Below the pieces are notes generated by a model that searched no databases, was not told where the DNA came from, and saw nothing but the letters and a program-made list of their open reading frames with translations. Source: DASTPP01 sp035762175 (GTDB lineage: Bacteria > Myxococcota_A > Polyangia > Polyangiales > Polyangiaceae). Taken from it: a stretch of DNA of 32,486 nucleotides. Position 1 is the stretch's first letter; the number at the start of each line of letters is the position of its first letter. The position numbers and the translations under genes were made by a program. The DNA lies in NCBI GenBank assembly GCA_035762175.1, contig DASTPP010000371.1:1-32486 (forward strand), written 5' to 3'. Below are positions 31,232 through 32,486 of the stretch, one piece after another.

Positions 31232-31705
31232 ATGGCCCCCCGTACGCCGAGCACGTCCCTAGCTTTTGTCGGGCTCGGCACCTTTGCGCTGGTCGCGGCC
31301 ATTCTGGGCATCGTCTTTTTTCTGGTCGGCAAGGCGCTCGACCGGGCCCGGGCCGGGCTCGAGGCCGAGGGCGTCGTCAAGGCGCCCGACCGGGTGATCA
31401 TCACGACCCGCTTCGACGACTTTCGCTCGCCACAACTGCGCAGCTCGGGCATCCGCAAGAACCATGGCTACCTGGTGCTCACCCGCGAGCGCCTGATCGT
31501 CCTCCAGCTGCCGCAGCGCTACGGGGGCCTCTACGCCCGCGGCGCTCTGGGGCGCTTGCGGGTCGGCGTCGACGAGCGCGGCGCCCTTCAGCTCCACACC
31601 GACGAGCCGCCGGGCGCGACCGGCTCGGTCGACTACCGGGTGCCGGTGCGCGACGCGGCCGCCTGGGTGAAGGCGCTGGTCGAAGCGGGCGCGCGCGCGG
31701 CCTGA
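31232..31705 (+). CDS. Single-TM protein of unknown function
   Basis: A 157-residue protein with one membrane helix at about 10-33 (LAFVGLGTFALVAAILGIVFFLV) and a soluble C-terminal domain. That domain contains a strand-rich stretch (RVIITTRFDDFRSPQL, HGYLVLTRERLIVLQLPQRY, LRVGVDERGALQLHTDE) resembling PH-like folds, and ends in a helix (DAAAWVKALVEAGARAA). I do not recognise a named family. The ATG at 31232 has no good ribosome site. It probably faces the cytoplasm and may form a unit with the following gene. Confidence 0.65.
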   Translation: MAPRTPSTSLAFVGLGTFALVAAILGIVFFLVGKALDRARAGLEAEGVVKAPDRVIITTRFDDFRSPQLRSSGIRKNHGYLVLTRERLIVLQLPQRYGGLYARGALGRLRVGVDERGALQLHTDEPPGATGSVDYRVPVRDAAAWVKALVEAGARAA

Positions 31706-31813
31706 AGCCCCCCGCCGAGGGGTCGGCGCCAGGGTCGCGCGGGCGGGGGGCCGGGCCAGGGGGGAGGGCGCCGCCGCGGGGGGCGGGGAGGGGGCCGGCC
31801 CGCCCGCATGGTG

Positions 31814-31819
31814 TACACT
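31814..31819 (+). promoter_or_regulatory. -10 box before NfeD-like gene
   Basis: TACACT (within TGTACACT) is seven bases upstream of the ATG at 31827, again allowing a leaderless transcript. No convincing -35 box. The octamer GTGTACAC (31811-31818) is itself a palindrome. Confidence 0.35.
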
Positions 31820-31826
31820 TGGCAAG

Positions 31827-32366
31827 ATGTGGGCCCTTTACCTGGCGGCGCTCCTGGTGAGCTTGGGCATTCTCGTCGCGCAGATGGCGATGGGCGATCA
31901 CCACGGGGCCCACGCCCACGGCGGGGGCGACGCGGGGGTCGCCGACGACGCGGTCGCGCTCTTTCTGTCGTCGCGGTTCTGGGTCTTCTTTGCGCTCGCG
32001 TTCGGGCTCTCGGGCACGCTGCTGCGCGCGCTCGGGCTCGCGTCGCCGGGCGCGGCCGGGGCCATCGCGGGGGGCGCGGGGGTGGCGGCCGGGCTCTTCG
32101 CGTCGCTGGCGTTCCGCTTCGTGCGCCGGGGGGCGGTGAGCACCTCGGCCGACGCCCGCGAGGCGGTGGGCCACACGGGGCGGGTCCTGGTCGCGTGCGC
32201 CAAGGGGCGGGTGGGGCAGGTGCGCATCGAGCTCAGGGGCCAGAGCGTCGACCTGCTGGCCACGACCGACGAAGAGGGGGGCCTCGCGCGGGGCGAGGCC
32301 GTGCTCGTCGAGCACGTCGACGGCGCGATCGCCCGCGTCTCGCCGCGCCCGAGAGAGCTCGCTTGA
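31827..32366 (+). CDS. NfeD-like membrane protein with His-rich loop
   Basis: A 179-residue protein with three likely membrane segments (about 3-20, 50-67, 76-97) and a C-terminal beta-rich domain from about 113 (GHTGRVLVACAKGRVGQVRIEL, then GEAVLVEHVDGAIARVSP). This matches NfeD/YqiJ-type OB-fold proteins, which work with flotillins in membrane microdomains. The loop after the first helix holds H25, H26, H29 and H31 (GDHHGAHAHGGGD), a possible metal site. A flotillin gene often follows such genes, but the window ends 120 bp later. Confidence 0.75.
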   Translation: MWALYLAALLVSLGILVAQMAMGDHHGAHAHGGGDAGVADDAVALFLSSRFWVFFALAFGLSGTLLRALGLASPGAAGAIAGGAGVAAGLFASLAFRFVRRGAVSTSADAREAVGHTGRVLVACAKGRVGQVRIELRGQSVDLLATTDEEGGLARGEAVLVEHVDGAIARVSPRPRELA

Positions 32367-32486
32367 GCGAAGGCAGGTGCGCCCGGGGGCGAAAGGGGTT
32401 AGCGTCGCGACCATGCCGAATCGCGTCCGGGGGGCCAGGCGGGGGGGGCCGTTCGTCGCGCGCGCCGGGGGCGGCGCGCCGTCGAG
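32367..32486. other. Window end, possible gene start
   Basis: An ATG at 32413 opens a frame to the window edge (MPNRVRGARRGG...), but its Arg/Gly-rich composition and lack of a ribosome site do not support a call. Confidence 0.2.

Overview
The window is very GC-rich, with almost every codon ending in G or C. Roughly ten of its genes encode lipoproteins, several carrying long Gly-Gly-Thr, Gly-Gly-Ser or Gly-Gly-Ala linkers and Cys-rich modules. This style, together with a DUF6585 protein, an ECF sigma factor, a sigma-54-type promoter and many lone genes, suggests a myxobacterium (Myxococcota, probably Polyangia). That is inferred from style; there is no rRNA or marker gene here to prove it. 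I see no tRNA, rRNA or CRISPR array.

Layout. 1-2660: an AT-richer leader with operator-like repeats and a sigma-54-like promoter, an exported alpha-acetolactate decarboxylase whose 3' end runs into foreign sequence, a nested inverted repeat and a transposase remnant. 2724-5708 (minus strand): a tight three-gene operon of two amidohydrolase-2 proteins and a haem-oxygenase-like diiron protein, looser in codon use than its surroundings and probably acquired. 5980-6248: a miniature element with 14-bp inverted ends. 6469-9484: a STAS-like protein, a decayed DUF1080 tail, a Cys-rich lipoprotein, and an ECF sigma factor divergent from a thioredoxin. 9717-10919: a lipoprotein with three somatomedin-B-like modules. 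11410-12103: a 17-unit array of 18-bp palindromes at 42/43-bp spacing with no convincing gene. 12342-16835: an unknown 140-aa protein, a Tat-exported PhoX-like protein, a cytochrome c/copper monooxygenase fusion lipoprotein and a GFA-family zinc protein. 17075-21280: a 1401-aa lipoprotein with domains in mirror order (lamin tail, X, SMB, SMB, X, lamin tail) and a terminal cytochrome c motif. 21535-25267: a pseudogene, 5-formyltetrahydrofolate cyclo-ligase, a hemerythrin, an exported A/P-rich protein and a small lipoprotein. 25314-27154: a PQQ-type sugar dehydrogenase coupled to a cytochrome c lipoprotein. 27597-32366: a SurE-like lipoprotein, a deacylase fragment, a PaiB-like protein, a DUF6585 membrane protein, a Cys-rich mini-lipoprotein, a single-TM protein and an NfeD-like membrane protein.

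How it fits together. Much of the content is envelope chemistry: secreted redox enzymes (copper monooxygenase, PQQ dehydrogenase, two cytochrome c domains besides the stand-alone cytochrome) and large disulfide-rich adhesin-like lipoproteins. Between the genes lie gene fragments, short tandem duplications that often copy a stop codon, and small palindromes. The best candidates for something undescribed are the 42-bp palindrome array, the SMB/lamin-tail lipoproteins, and the diiron-protein/twin-amidohydrolase operon.
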